Positions 33,227-42,489 are shown, counted from the first letter of the stretch. The stretch is 64,000 nt of DNA from Flavobacterium sp. (GCF_025352425.1 NZ_JANXTI010000065.1:29873-93872); one strand, 5' to 3'. The notes: a model not told the origin generated them from the letters alone. A program made the numbers and translations.

Positions 33227-33760
33227 CTACTTCTTCTGCGGTGGATACTGTTCTAAAATCTTAGAAACAAACTCCTTTATTTTTTCATCCTTTTTATTGG
33301 TGTCTTTTGTCAAAGTGCCCTGACCTTCACCCTGCCAAATCAATTCTTTTTTCTTTGCATCGATGATGTCGACGTATAAAGTTCCTTCTGTATATCTTGA
33401 AACTGATGTGTTTCCGCCCCATAAATAAGGATTCCATCCGTAGCCCCAGCCATAACCCCATCCGGCATTGTATTGGTTTACATTAACTTGCTCTCTTTCT
33501 TTGGTAAAAAAGGCAATCAACAAATCAGGGTTTTCACTTTTTGTAAATCCTTTTGAAGTCATTACTTCATCAATAGAGCGAAGGATTCTCTTTTTATCTA
33601 AATCGGAAATCTCGGCTTTGTCTATTCCGGTTTTATGGAAAGCATAAGTTTTGTAGGGCGAAAAATCTACTTTTTTGTCATAATCGGAATTCACACTAAC
33701 AGAGCAGCATGAGGAAAAAACAAAGAGAAGAAGTAACGGTAAAATTTTTAATGTTTTCAT
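33227..33760 (-). CDS. DUF4136 lipoprotein
   Basis: A 177-residue protein with a lipoprotein signal (LLLLFVFSSCCS, Cys near residue 18). The DUF4136 pattern follows: VNSDYDKKVDFSPYKTYAFHKT near 24-45, GFTKSENPDLLIAFFTK near 75 and GTLYVDIIDAKKKELIWQGEGQGTL near 127. A Gly/Trp/Tyr-rich segment (GWGYGWGYGWNPYLWGG) sits in the middle. Function of the family is unknown; an outer-membrane-anchored periplasmic protein is expected. Confidence 0.88.
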   Translation of the reverse strand: MKTLKILPLLLLFVFSSCCSVSVNSDYDKKVDFSPYKTYAFHKTGIDKAEISDLDKKRILRSIDEVMTSKGFTKSENPDLLIAFFTKEREQVNVNQYNAGWGYGWGYGWNPYLWGGNTSVSRYTEGTLYVDIIDAKKKELIWQGEGQGTLTKDTNKKDEKIKEFVSKILEQYPPQKK

Positions 33761-33824
33761 AGCTATAATTTATTTAAGTTTCTAGTTCAAAATTTAGCTT
33801 AGAATCAAAAACTTTAATTCCAAA

Positions 33825-35801
33825 CTAAAACAACGAATCGTCAACTATGTTAGGGATGGTAACTTTTAATAAAGGTTGCGTAGCCATGGCTCTTTTTATT
33901 GCAAAAATTGCTCCTTCATTTCTGGCCCAATTTCTTCTTGAAATCCCGTTATTAACATCCCAGAAAAGCATTGACTCTAAGCGTCTTGACGCGTCCGCAG
34001 ATCCATCAAGAACCATACCAAATCCCCCGTTAATTACCTCGCCCCACCCAACGCCTCCGCCATTATGGATAGAAACCCAGGTAGCACCACGGAAACTGTC
34101 GCCAATTACGTTTTGGATTGCCATATCAGCAGTAAACCGCGAACCGTCATAGATGTTGGAAGTTTCCCTATAAGGAGAATCCGTTCCGGAAACGTCATGA
34201 TGATCACGACCTAGAACTACATAACCAATTTCGCCAAGGGCAATTGCCTGATTGAAAGCTTCTGCGATTTTTATTCGTCCTTCTGCATCGGCGTATAGGA
34301 TTCGGGCTTGTGAACCAACGACTAATTTATTTTCCTGTGCGCCTTTTATCCATTGGATGTTATCTGCCATTTGCTGTTTGATTTCGGAAGGTGAGTCTTT
34401 CATCATTTCCTCCAGAACATCACAGGCAATTTTATCCGTCTTCTCTAAATCTTCAGGATTTCCGGAGGCGCAAACCCAACGAAACGGTCCAAACCCGTAA
34501 TCAAAACACATTGGTCCCATAATATCCTGCACATAACTCGGGTATTTGAAATCGATTCCGTTTGCAGCCATTACATCGGCGCCAGCTCTGGAAGCTTCTA
34601 ACAGAAAAGCATTTCCGTAATCAAAGAAATAGGTTCCTTTTTCGGTGTGTTTATTGATAGCTTTGGCGTGACGTCGTAAAGTTTTTTGGACTTCTTCTTT
34701 GAACTTAGCCGGATTGTTCGCCATCATTTCGTTGGCATCCTCAAAAGAAATTCCAGCCGGATAATAGCCGCCAGCCCATGGATTATGTAGGGAAGATTGA
34801 TCAGAACCTAAATCAATATGTATATTTTCCTGATCGAAACTTTCCCAAACATCAACTATATTTCCTAAATAGGCGATAGAAACTGTTTCTTGATCACGAA
34901 GCGATTTTTTGACTCTTGTAACTAGATCGTTGATGTTTTCAATTACTTCATTTATCCAGCCTTGTGAGTGACGGATGTGTGTAATTTTTGGATTGACTTC
35001 GGCACAAACGGTCACGCATCCGGCAATGTTTCCCGCTTTTGGTTGTGCGCCCGACATTCCGCCTAAACCGGAAGTAACAAATAAACCGCCTTTTGGTACT
35101 TTTTTAATTTTTCTGAATCCGTTAAGAACAGTAATTGTTGTTCCGTGAACGATTCCTTGTGGGCCGATATACATATAGCTGCCGGCAGTCATTTGTCCGT
35201 ATTGGGAAACGCCCAGGGCATTCATTTTTTCCCAATCGTCAGGTTGCGAATAATTTGGAATTACCATTCCGTTAGTAACGACAACTCTTGGTGCCTCTTT
35301 ATGAGATGGATACAATCCCATTGGATGACCAGAATACATCGTCAAGGTTTGCTCTTCGGTCATTTCTGCCAAATAGTGCATCGTAAGTAGGTATTGTGCC
35401 CAGTTTTGAAAAACAGCTCCATTTCCGCCATAGGTAATTAACTCGTGTGGATGTTGAGCAACTGCATAATCCAAATTGTTTTGAATCATCAGCATAATGG
35501 CTTTTGCTTGTTCACATTTCCCCGGATATTCAGAAATGGGACGCGCATACATTTTATAATCAGGACGAAAACGATACATATAGATGCGACCATATTTTTC
35601 TAATTCTTCTTTGAATTCGGGAAGTAAAGTGGCGTGATGTTGTGGCTCGAAGTAGCGCAAGGCATTTTTCAACGCTAGTTTTTTCTCTTCATCAGAAAGG
35701 ATTTCCTTTCGTTTTGGCGCGTGATTTATTTCGGCTTCGTATGGTTTAGGATTTGGCAGTGTAGCTGGAATTCCTTGTTGTATTTGTTCCTGAAATGTCA
35801 T
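33825..35801 (-). CDS. hutU: Urocanate hydratase
   Basis: A 658-residue protein, the long form seen in Bacteroidota. Urocanase motifs include YGGNGAVFQNWAQYLLTM near 122, PSHKEAPRVVVTNGM near 165, GGLFVTSGLGGMSGAQPKAGNIAG near 237-260, and FGPFRWVCASGNPEDL near 440 with the active-site cysteine region. It hydrates urocanate to imidazolone propionate in histidine breakdown, using tightly bound NAD. No other hut gene is adjacent, so the pathway must be dispersed. A structured repeat lies just upstream of the start. Confidence 0.96.
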   Translation of the reverse strand: MTFQEQIQQGIPATLPNPKPYEAEINHAPKRKEILSDEEKKLALKNALRYFEPQHHATLLPEFKEELEKYGRIYMYRFRPDYKMYARPISEYPGKCEQAKAIMLMIQNNLDYAVAQHPHELITYGGNGAVFQNWAQYLLTMHYLAEMTEEQTLTMYSGHPMGLYPSHKEAPRVVVTNGMVIPNYSQPDDWEKMNALGVSQYGQMTAGSYMYIGPQGIVHGTTITVLNGFRKIKKVPKGGLFVTSGLGGMSGAQPKAGNIAGCVTVCAEVNPKITHIRHSQGWINEVIENINDLVTRVKKSLRDQETVSIAYLGNIVDVWESFDQENIHIDLGSDQSSLHNPWAGGYYPAGISFEDANEMMANNPAKFKEEVQKTLRRHAKAINKHTEKGTYFFDYGNAFLLEASRAGADVMAANGIDFKYPSYVQDIMGPMCFDYGFGPFRWVCASGNPEDLEKTDKIACDVLEEMMKDSPSEIKQQMADNIQWIKGAQENKLVVGSQARILYADAEGRIKIAEAFNQAIALGEIGYVVLGRDHHDVSGTDSPYRETSNIYDGSRFTADMAIQNVIGDSFRGATWVSIHNGGGVGWGEVINGGFGMVLDGSADASRRLESMLFWDVNNGISRRNWARNEGAIFAIKRAMATQPLLKVTIPNIVDDSLF

Positions 35802-35816
35802 TTTAAGCTGTGTTTC

Positions 35817-35878
35817 GCGTTAGGGATGGGAGCTGGCTACCGTGTAGCGCGGACAGCCCGACCCTTGTGGTAACGCCC
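35817..35878. repeat. Intergenic repeat with GCGTTA/TAACGC ends, copy 1
   Basis: CGCGTTAGGGATGGGAGCTG to CCCGACCCTTGTGGTAACGCCC, with 6-bp inverted ends and internal CTACCGTGTAGCGCGG. A relative lies at 60678-60738. It lies between hutU and the DUF5522 gene. Confidence 0.75.
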
Positions 35879-35880
35879 AA

Positions 35881-36063
35881 TTATTTTTTAATAGTTCCTG
35901 TTTTTTTATCGAATCCGTATGGACAATGACGGCAGCCACTTTTGCAGCAATAGCCGCGTCTCAAGTGATATTTTTCGGTGAAACATTTATAACCTTCGGG
36001 TGTGAAATAGAAATCTTCACCTTCGATTAGTTTATTTTCATTATTTTGCTCATCCATAGCCAC
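35881..36063 (-). CDS. DUF5522 family small cysteine-rich protein
   Basis: A 60-residue protein with the conserved DFYFTPEGYKCFTEKYHLRRGYCCKSGCRHCPYGF, in which four closely spaced cysteines and a histidine (CCKSGCRHC) may bind metal. This short family is widespread in Bacteroidota and has no known function. It runs from an ATG at 36063 and ends just before the GCGTTA repeat. It is divergent from the HExxH membrane protein gene. Confidence 0.85.
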   Translation of the reverse strand: MAMDEQNNENKLIEGEDFYFTPEGYKCFTEKYHLRRGYCCKSGCRHCPYGFDKKTGTIKK

Positions 36064-36084
36064 AAATTTAAAGCATTATAACAA

Positions 36085-36411
36085 ATGTTTGTAATCGTTT
36101 CAAGATATTTAATTCCAAAAGGTTTTCGAGGGATAACTTTGTTCCCTTTTATTATCGTTTCAGAAAACCATTTGAAGCAAAATCCGGTAATGATTAATCA
36201 TGAAAAAATCCATATCCGTCAGCAGATGCAGTTATTAATTTTGCCTTTTTTTATTTGGTACGGAATAGAGTATTTGGTTAAATGGTTTATTTATAAAGAC
36301 AAGAATGCCGCATATAGGAATATTTCTTTTGAACGGGAAGCGTATGCAAATGAAAAAGACCTAAACTATTTAACGCGTAGGTCTTTTTGGAAGTTTTTAA
36401 ACTATTTGTAG
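36085..36411 (+). CDS. Small membrane protein with HExxH motif
   Basis: A 108-residue protein. Hydrophobic segments lie at about 12-27 (GFRGITLFPFIIVSEN) and 50-70 (LLILPFFIWYGIEYLVKWF). Between them is NHEKIHIRQQ, an HExxH arrangement as in gluzincin metalloproteases. A downstream FEREAYANEKD could supply a third ligand. The spacing recalls trimmed M48/M56-like domains, but at 108 residues it would be a minimal form. Family not recognised. Its coding 3' end contains a terminator-like hairpin. Confidence 0.75.
   Translation: MFVIVSRYLIPKGFRGITLFPFIIVSENHLKQNPVMINHEKIHIRQQMQLLILPFFIWYGIEYLVKWFIYKDKNAAYRNISFEREAYANEKDLNYLTRRSFWKFLNYL
36353..36388 (+). terminator. Terminator-like hairpin inside a coding 3' end
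   Basis: AAAAAGACCTA (36353-36363) pairs perfectly with TAGGTCTTTTT (36378-36388), and the T-run is in the right arm. The CDS continues to 36411, so the hairpin overlaps its last codons. Confidence 0.5.
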
Positions 36412-36471
36412 GCGTTGGTCAACAATTACAGATTCATTTAATTGAAATTGTGTAAAATGATTTACATAAGC

Positions 36472-36479
36472 TACTTTTG
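36472..36479 (+). promoter_or_regulatory. Candidate -7 element of the PLP enzyme gene
   Basis: TACTTTTG fits TAnnTTTG and ends 13 bp before the TTG start at 36493. A possible -33 TTG is about 21 bp upstream, slightly too far. Confidence 0.4.
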
Positions 36480-36492
36480 AAAAAATATTTTT

Positions 36493-37395
36493 TTGGAAAG
36501 CTATAATCAGAAAATCAATTTAGAAAACACCAATATCTCGCTTTATATAAAAAGGGAAGACTTACTTCATCCGCTTATTTCAGGAAATAAAATCAGAAAA
36601 TTAAAATATAATCTCCAGCAGGCGAAAAATGAAAATAAAGAAACGCTTTTGACTTTTGGAGGTGCTTTTTCCAATCATATTCTGGCAGTTGCGGCTGCGG
36701 GGAAAGAACAAGGATTCAAAACTATTGGAATCATCCGCGGAGAAGAACTGAAAGATAAGGTTTTAGAAAACCCAACCTTGAAAAAGGCCAGCGATCTCGG
36801 AATGGTTTTTGAGTTCGTGCGCAGAGAAATTTACAAAGAAAAAAGCAGCCCGGAATTCACCCGGCTATTGACAGAAAAATTTGGAGACTTTTATTTAATT
36901 CCGGAAGGCGGAACCAACGATTTAGCGGTTAAAGGTTGCGAAGAAATTTTAACAGAAACTGAAGACAAGTTCGATTATATTTGTTGTGCCGTTGGCACGG
37001 GAGGAACCGTTTCGGGCCTAATAAATTGTTCAAAAGATAGTCAACAAGTTTTGGGTTTCCCTGTATTAAAAGGTGATTTTCTAAGAGAAGATATTTGTAA
37101 ATTTGTTTCCGGCACAAAATGGGATTTGATTACGGCCTATCATTTTGAGGGTTATGCTAAAGTTTCGGAAGAATTGATACTCTTTATTAATGAATTTTAT
37201 AAAAAATATAAAATCCCGTTAGATCCAATTTATACAGGAAAGATGATGTTTGGGGTTATGGATTTAATTGATAAGAATTATTTTCCCGAAAACTCAAAAG
37301 TACTGGTTATTCATACCGGTGGTTTACAAGGAATTGCCGGAATGAATAATTTATTGAAACACAAAAAACAATTACAAATTACAATTTATGATTAA
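36493..37395 (+). CDS. PLP-dependent deaminase (ACC deaminase / D-cysteine desulfhydrase family)
   Basis: A 300-residue fold type II PLP enzyme. The PLP lysine is expected in SGNKIRKLKYNL near residue 34, with TFGGAFSNHILAVAAAG near 56 and CAVGTGGTVSGLI near 162. Members act as 1-aminocyclopropane-1-carboxylate deaminases or D-cysteine desulfhydrases; sequence alone does not decide, though D-cysteine desulfhydrase is common in Bacteroidota. The start is TTG, since an in-frame stop lies just upstream (36478-36480). It overlaps the glucosaminidase gene by 8 bp. Confidence 0.85.
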   Translation: MESYNQKINLENTNISLYIKREDLLHPLISGNKIRKLKYNLQQAKNENKETLLTFGGAFSNHILAVAAAGKEQGFKTIGIIRGEELKDKVLENPTLKKASDLGMVFEFVRREIYKEKSSPEFTRLLTEKFGDFYLIPEGGTNDLAVKGCEEILTETEDKFDYICCAVGTGGTVSGLINCSKDSQQVLGFPVLKGDFLREDICKFVSGTKWDLITAYHFEGYAKVSEELILFINEFYKKYKIPLDPIYTGKMMFGVMDLIDKNYFPENSKVLVIHTGGLQGIAGMNNLLKHKKQLQITIYD

Positions 37396-38290
37396 GAAAA
37401 CACTTTTAGTACTGCTTATGATTTTCGTTGCGTCGTGTAGTGCAAATCATTCAGTTGTCAGAACAACAAAACCTGACCCAAGAAAGTCAGAAGCTCCGGT
37501 GGTTCAACGCGTCAGAAAACCAATTTATAGACCTGCCACTGTGAATAATTCAGTTGCAATTACAAAGAAAGATTCACCAAATGTTGCCAATTACTCCAAT
37601 GGTACTGAAGTTTTAGAAGCTACAACAAGAGTAAAAGTTACTACTGCAATGGTCTTAGCCTACATCGAAAATTATAAAAATGTTGCGAAAGAGAATATGG
37701 TTAGATCAGGAATTCCTGCCAGTATCACATTGGGTCAGGCACTATTAGAATCGGGAGCGGGAACCGGACCGTTGAGCGTTCAGGCCAATAATCATTTTGG
37801 TATTAAATGCCATAAGGAATGGACGGGGCCAAGTATTAAATATTCTGATGATGCTGAAGATGAATGTTTTAGAAAATACGACCAACCAAGTGAGTCTTTT
37901 AAAGATCATTCTTATTTTTTAACCAGCAGGCCAAGATATGCCGAGCTTTTTGAATTTGAAAAAGACGATTATCGAAGTTGGGCTTATGGACTGAAAGCAG
38001 CGGGTTATGCAACCGATTCAAAATATCCAGACAAACTTATTGGATTAATAGAAAAATACCAGTTAAATAAATTCGACGCGGAAGTTTTAGGAAAAGATTT
38101 TGTACCCACCACAACGGTTGTAAGTAAATCAATTGCATACAACGATGATGTTCAAAAATATACGGTTATCAAGGGCGATTCATTGTATTCTATTTCCAGG
38201 AAATTTAACATCTCAATTGACGAATTGAAAAAGAAAAATAACTTAACTGATAATACTATTTCTCTCGGTCAAAGTATTATTGTCAAATAA
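37388..38290 (+). CDS. Glucosaminidase and LysM lipoprotein
   Basis: A 300-residue protein with a lipobox (FVASCS, Cys near 17) and a basic, proline-containing linker to about 80. A mannosyl-glycoprotein endo-beta-N-acetylglucosaminidase-like (FlgJ/GH73) domain covers about 85-230 ([48 protein letters not shown]). A C-terminal LysM domain is at 253-300 ([19 protein letters not shown]). It should cut peptidoglycan from the outer membrane side. Confidence 0.93.
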   Translation: MIKKTLLVLLMIFVASCSANHSVVRTTKPDPRKSEAPVVQRVRKPIYRPATVNNSVAITKKDSPNVANYSNGTEVLEATTRVKVTTAMVLAYIENYKNVAKENMVRSGIPASITLGQALLESGAGTGPLSVQANNHFGIKCHKEWTGPSIKYSDDAEDECFRKYDQPSESFKDHSYFLTSRPRYAELFEFEKDDYRSWAYGLKAAGYATDSKYPDKLIGLIEKYQLNKFDAEVLGKDFVPTTTVVSKSIAYNDDVQKYTVIKGDSLYSISRKFNISIDELKKKNNLTDNTISLGQSIIVK

Positions 38291-38309
38291 TAAAATCCAC
38301 ATTCCAAAT

Positions 38310-39596
38310 ATGATTTATCAAAGAAGCAGTCAGTTATTTGCTGAAGCTGAAAAAGTTATTCCCGGCGGCGTAAATTCCCCGGTACGCGCGTTTAAAGGTG
38401 TTGGCGGAACCCCAATTTTCGCCAAAAGTGCCAAAGGTGCCTATCTTTATGATGAAGATGATAATAGGTTAATTGACTATATCAACTCCTGGGGTCCAAT
38501 GATTTTAGGACATGCTTTTCAGCCCGTTGTTGATGCCATAATTGACAAGGCTAAAAAAGGAACTTCATTTGGAATGCCAACTGAATTGGAGACTAAGATT
38601 GCTGAACTGGCAGTTTCAATGGTGCCAAATATCGATAAAATACGTTTTGTAAACTCCGGAACCGAAGCTTGTATGAGCGCTATTCGTTTGGCAAGAGGTT
38701 TTACAAAAAGAGATAAAATCATAAAATTTGCCGGCTGCTATCACGGGCATTCGGATTCTTTTTTAATTCAGGCCGGAAGTGGCGCAAGTACTTTCGGAAC
38801 ACCAAATTCTCCCGGAGTAACCCAAGGTACAGCGAAGGATACATTGCTTGCTGCTTTTAATGATGTAGAAAATGTAAAAGCATTATTTGATGCCAATAAA
38901 AGTGAAATTGCTGCTATCATTATTGAACCCGTTGCCGGAAATATGGGTTGTGTACCGCCATTAGCGGGATTTTTGCAATCGTTAAGACAACTTTGTGACG
39001 AGAACGGCACATTGCTGATTTTTGACGAAGTGATGACGGGATTCCGATTGGCAAAAGGCGGCGTTCAGGAATTGCTCAATGTTAGAGCCGATATCGTTTG
39101 TTTTGGTAAAGTTATCGGTGGCGGTTTACCCGTTGGTGCGTTTGCAGCAAGAAAGGAAATCATGGATTATTTATCACCGCTTGGGCCGGTTTATCAGGCC
39201 GGAACGCTTTCCGGAAATCCGTTGGCAATGGCTGCCGGTTTTGCGATGCTCCAGACTTTAAATAATGATTCGGATATTTTCACAAGATTGGATGAAAAAA
39301 CGGCGTATCTACACAAAGGAATTGAGAAAGTACTAACTTCTAATAATGTTGTGTTTACAATTAATAGAGTGGGTTCTATGATTTCAGTACATTTTGACGC
39401 GAATCCCGTTTATGATTTTAATACGGCTAAGAATGGGGATAATGAAACGTTTAAAAAGTTCTTTCATGGTTTGTTGAATGAAGGGGTTTATATTGCGCCT
39501 TCGGCCTACGAAACCTGGTTTATCACTGATGCCTTAACCTATGATGATTTGGATTTTACCATTGCTGCTATAGATAAAGTCGCTAAGACGTTATAA
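38310..39596 (+). CDS. hemL: Glutamate-1-semialdehyde 2,1-aminomutase
   Basis: About 428 residues from the ATG at 38310; the track start at 38280 is a TTG overlapping the upstream gene. HemL features include [15 protein letters not shown] near the start, [18 protein letters not shown] near 145 and [16 protein letters not shown] with the PLP lysine near 268. The family is normally about 427 residues. It makes 5-aminolevulinate for haem in the C5 pathway. A strong terminator follows. Confidence 0.95.
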   Translation: MIYQRSSQLFAEAEKVIPGGVNSPVRAFKGVGGTPIFAKSAKGAYLYDEDDNRLIDYINSWGPMILGHAFQPVVDAIIDKAKKGTSFGMPTELETKIAELAVSMVPNIDKIRFVNSGTEACMSAIRLARGFTKRDKIIKFAGCYHGHSDSFLIQAGSGASTFGTPNSPGVTQGTAKDTLLAAFNDVENVKALFDANKSEIAAIIIEPVAGNMGCVPPLAGFLQSLRQLCDENGTLLIFDEVMTGFRLAKGGVQELLNVRADIVCFGKVIGGGLPVGAFAARKEIMDYLSPLGPVYQAGTLSGNPLAMAAGFAMLQTLNNDSDIFTRLDEKTAYLHKGIEKVLTSNNVVFTINRVGSMISVHFDANPVYDFNTAKNGDNETFKKFFHGLLNEGVYIAPSAYETWFITDALTYDDLDFTIAAIDKVAKTL

Positions 39597-39600
39597 ATAA

Positions 39601-39631
39601 AAAAAGTCCCAAATTAATGGGACTTTTTTTA
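39601..39631. terminator. Intrinsic terminator between hemL and the convergent small gene
   Basis: AAAAAGTCCC pairs with GGGACTTTTT across an 8-nt loop and ends in a T-run; the A-run on the left makes it bidirectional. Confidence 0.88.
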
Positions 39632-39649
39632 TTGCTAATATTGAAAATA

Positions 39650-39979
39650 TTAGTGTGTTAATTTTTCTAACAAAACTGTGTTTTTTTCTAATTTTTCCAT
39701 TTGTTTTCCGTCCAAAGTCGCTCTTATTTTTGCTTCGACAACTCTTGAAAATTCTGCTCTTCTTTCCGGAGAAAGATTTTTGTCATCCAGAACAATTATT
39801 TTTTGTTCAAAAAGTCTTGCGAAATTATCACTTTGAATTTGTTCTAATCCTAAAAATTCACTTAACTCAGCGGCTTCTTTTTTCCCCTTATCATATGCTG
39901 ATGGAGTGTTTTTGTCTTGGGCACTTGCATTAATAGAAAATGCTAACATAAATGTTAAAGCAGCAATTATTTTTTTCAT
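39650..39979 (-). CDS. Small exported protein of unknown function
   Basis: 109 residues from the ATG at 39979. The track start at 40039 would add 20 residues in front of a clear signal peptide (MKKIIAALTFMLAFSINASAQ). The mature part is helical and charged (FLGLEQIQSDNFARLFEQKI, SPERRAEFSRVVEAKIRATL) and resembles the helical LTxxQ/Spy-like proteins of the next gene, but weakly. It may be co-transcribed with that gene, 69 bp upstream. Confidence 0.75.
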   Translation of the reverse strand: MKKIIAALTFMLAFSINASAQDKNTPSAYDKGKKEAAELSEFLGLEQIQSDNFARLFEQKIIVLDDKNLSPERRAEFSRVVEAKIRATLDGKQMEKLEKNTVLLEKLTH

Positions 39980-40048
39980 TGTGTAAATTTTTAGTTGAAT
40001 TAATAAGTCCAAAACTAATTTATTTTGGTGTAAACTCAAAATTTATTT

Positions 40049-40486
40049 TTATTTACTTTCCGGAAGATTGTGTGATTTTCTTTTTTCTCTTCTTTCTGTC
40101 ATCTTTTCTTTAAAGTTATCTTTTCTTTCTTCACGTATCTTTTCCCATTTAGTATACTGTTCCGCAGTTAATATTTTTTTCATTTCTGCGGCTAGAGTAG
40201 CTTGTTCGGCTTCTCTTCGAGCTTTCATTTCGTCTCTTTTTTTTGTCAAAAGCTCTTTCATTTCGGCTCTTTTGGCTTCTCTTTTTTCTACTTCTTTACT
40301 CACTAAAACTTTAACATCCTTGACTTGCTTTTCGTTTAAGTCCAAATCCTTAGTCAATTTTTTTACCTGAAAATCAACTTTTTGTTCCGAAGTTAATTCA
40401 CCTCCTCCAGCTCTTCTTCCTTCTTTTTCTTGTGCAAATGCTGTTATTCCAACAACTAATAATGCAGCGACAATTACTTTTTTCAT
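40049..40486 (-). CDS. Spy/CpxP-like small exported helical protein
   Basis: A 145-residue protein with a signal peptide (VIVAALLVVGITAFAQ, to residue 19). The mature part is highly charged and helical, with LTSEQKVDFQVKKLTKDLDLNEKQ near 32-55 and ILTAEQYTKWEKIREERK near 108-125, close to the LTxxQ motifs of periplasmic Spy/CpxP chaperones. Arg/Lys/Glu-rich coiled coil between them. An envelope-stress chaperone-like role is inferred. Confidence 0.75.
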   Translation of the reverse strand: MKKVIVAALLVVGITAFAQEKEGRRAGGGELTSEQKVDFQVKKLTKDLDLNEKQVKDVKVLVSKEVEKREAKRAEMKELLTKKRDEMKARREAEQATLAAEMKKILTAEQYTKWEKIREERKDNFKEKMTERREKRKSHNLPESK

Positions 40487-40586
40487 TTTATATGTTTTTA
40501 TAATTTGTGTCCATAGGACGACGATGGTTTTAAAAGGTTTAATGACTAACGAAATTTTATGAAGAAGAACTCAATTGAGATTTTCG

Positions 40587-42278
40587 TTAATTCAAAACCA
40601 CCGTTTTATTTTCTCCGTCAACAGCAACTTTGGTTAAACCATGTTTTGCCAGACCTTTCATGGCGGCATCCCATTTTTTCCCGCTTAACGCTGATTTATC
40701 TTTGAGTTGCGTTATAGGTTGATTATTTTCTGCTTTTAATAACCCAATAATGAGTTTTTCGTCTTCGGTCAAATCTAATTGTTTTTTCTCCGGGCGCATT
40801 TGCGGGAAGAACAACACTTCCTGAATGGAAGGATTATTGGTCAAGAACATTATCAGTCGGTCCATTCCAATTCCCAATCCTGAAGTTGGCGGCATTCCGT
40901 ATTCTAAAGCTCTTAAAAAGTCTTCATCTATAATTCCGTTTGCTTCGTCATCACCTTTTTCTGCCAAAGCCATTTGTGCCTCAAAACGCTCTCGTTGGTC
41001 AATTGGATCATTCAATTCTGAATAGGCATTGGCAATTTCTTTTCCGCAGACCATCAACTCAAAACGTTCTGTCAATTCCGGATTATTTCTGTGTTCTTTG
41101 CATAGCGGAGACATTTCTTTTGGATAATCGGTAATGAACGTTGGCTGAATAAAATTCCCTTCGCATTTTGCTCCAAAGATTTCATCAATCAGCTTTCCTT
41201 TGCCCATGGTTTTATCCACTTCAATATGCATTGATTTTGCAGCTTCAAACAGTTCTGCTTCGTTTTTTCCCGAAATATCAAAACCCGTAAATTGTTTGAT
41301 GGCATCGGTCATTGTAACTCTAGCATAAGGTGCTTTGAAGTTCACTTTGTGTTCGCCAAATGTTGCTTCAGTAGTGCCGTTTACTTCATTGGCACAATAT
41401 TCCAATAAGTTTTCGGTCATTTCCATCATCCAGTTGTAGTCTTTGTAGGCTACATAAATTTCCATTGCAGTAAACTCAGGATTGTGCGTTCTGTCCATTC
41501 CTTCGTTTCTGAAGTTCTTCGAAAACTCATATACACCGTCGAATCCACCAACGATTAATCTTTTCAGATACAATTCATTTGCAATTCTCAAATACAAAGG
41601 AATGTCCAACGCATTGTGGTGTGTTATAAAAGGACGAGCTGCTGCTCCACCGGGAATAGATTGTAAAACCGGCGTTTCAACTTCAATGTAACCGGCGTTG
41701 TTAAAGAAGGTTCTCATTGCGGCGAACAGTTTTGTTCTTTTCATAAAAACTTCCTTCACGTGTGGATTTACCACCAAATCAACATAACGCATTCGGTAAC
41801 GCAATTCGGCATCATTAAAGGCATCGTGTACATTTCCTTCCTCATCTGTTTTTGGCAATGGCAACGGACGTAATGTTTTGCTTAAAAAGGTAAAATTCTC
41901 CACGCGAATGCATTTGGCACCAACCTGGGTTGTAAACAATTCACCTTCAATGCCAATGAAATCACCTAAGTCGGTTAGTTTTTTAAAAACCTGATTGTAC
42001 AAAGTTTTGTCTTCTTCAGGACAAAGCATATCACGGTTTAAATACAATTGGATTCGGCCTTCGCTATCCTGTAGTTCGGCAAAACACGCTTTTCCCTGAT
42101 CTCTAACACTCATCAAACGACCGGCAACGATAACCTTCTTACCTTCCTCAAAGTTTTCCTTAACCTGCTTTGAAGTATGGTTTACAGGAAATAAATCCGC
42201 TGGATAAGGGTTGATTCCCAGTCCGCGAAGTGCGTTCAGTTTTTCTCTTCTGATGATTTCTTGTTCCGAAAGTTGCAT
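40587..42278 (-). CDS. lysS: Lysine--tRNA ligase, class II, with C-terminal extension
   Basis: A 563-residue protein. An OB-fold anticodon-binding domain lies at about 55-150 and the class II core from about 170 to 495 (VETPVLQSIPGGAAARPF for motif 1, FRNEGMDRTHNPEFTAMEIYVAY for motif 2, GMPPTSGLGIGMDRLIMFLT for motif 3). An extra 65-residue tail (ITQLKDKSALSGKKWDAAMKGLAKHGLTKVAVD) looks like a small winged helix; such tails are seen in flavobacterial LysS. A good promoter lies upstream. Confidence 0.96.
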   Translation of the reverse strand: MQLSEQEIIRREKLNALRGLGINPYPADLFPVNHTSKQVKENFEEGKKVIVAGRLMSVRDQGKACFAELQDSEGRIQLYLNRDMLCPEEDKTLYNQVFKKLTDLGDFIGIEGELFTTQVGAKCIRVENFTFLSKTLRPLPLPKTDEEGNVHDAFNDAELRYRMRYVDLVVNPHVKEVFMKRTKLFAAMRTFFNNAGYIEVETPVLQSIPGGAAARPFITHHNALDIPLYLRIANELYLKRLIVGGFDGVYEFSKNFRNEGMDRTHNPEFTAMEIYVAYKDYNWMMEMTENLLEYCANEVNGTTEATFGEHKVNFKAPYARVTMTDAIKQFTGFDISGKNEAELFEAAKSMHIEVDKTMGKGKLIDEIFGAKCEGNFIQPTFITDYPKEMSPLCKEHRNNPELTERFELMVCGKEIANAYSELNDPIDQRERFEAQMALAEKGDDEANGIIDEDFLRALEYGMPPTSGLGIGMDRLIMFLTNNPSIQEVLFFPQMRPEKKQLDLTEDEKLIIGLLKAENNQPITQLKDKSALSGKKWDAAMKGLAKHGLTKVAVDGENKTVVLN

Positions 42279-42297
42279 GTTCTTGTATTTAAGCGAG

Positions 42298-42327
42298 CAA
42301 AGATAGGTATTAGTGTTAAAGTTTCAA
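42298..42327 (-). promoter_or_regulatory. Predicted lysS promoter
   Basis: On the minus strand TTG (42327-42325) and TATCTTTG (42305-42298) are separated by 19 bp, an exact fit to the Bacteroidota consensus, 19 bp before the lysS ATG. Confidence 0.65.
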
Positions 42328-42360
42328 AGTGGAAATTTTTTTTGCAGAACGATCACAGCT

Positions 42361-42430
42361 AATGACACTTAGTGACACCTAATGGTCCATTTTGACACCC
42401 AACGACGCATTTTGACACCTAATGACACCT
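42361..42430. repeat. 10-bp periodic tandem array
   Basis: Seven head-to-tail 10-bp units of the AATGACACCT type (AATGACACTT, AGTGACACCT, AATGGTCCAT, TTTGACACCC, AACGACGCAT, TTTGACACCT, AATGACACCT), in the 304-bp gap between lysS and lipB. Confidence 0.8.
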
Positions 42431-42456
42431 AAAACCGACAGTTTTTATACCTCTCT

Positions 42457-42489
42457 TCGGGTGTTGTTCGGGTATCGTTCGGGTATTGT
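42457..42489. repeat. 11-bp tandem array with distal inverted copy
   Basis: Three 11-bp units TCGGGTGTTGT, TCGGGTATCGT, TCGGGTATTGT. A related inverted copy, GAACAACATCCGAACAA, follows at about 42512-42528, so the region can also fold back on itself. Confidence 0.75.

Noticed and set aside
42361-42489. CRISPR-like array
   Set aside because: Units are 10-11 bp with no unique spacers and no cas genes nearby.
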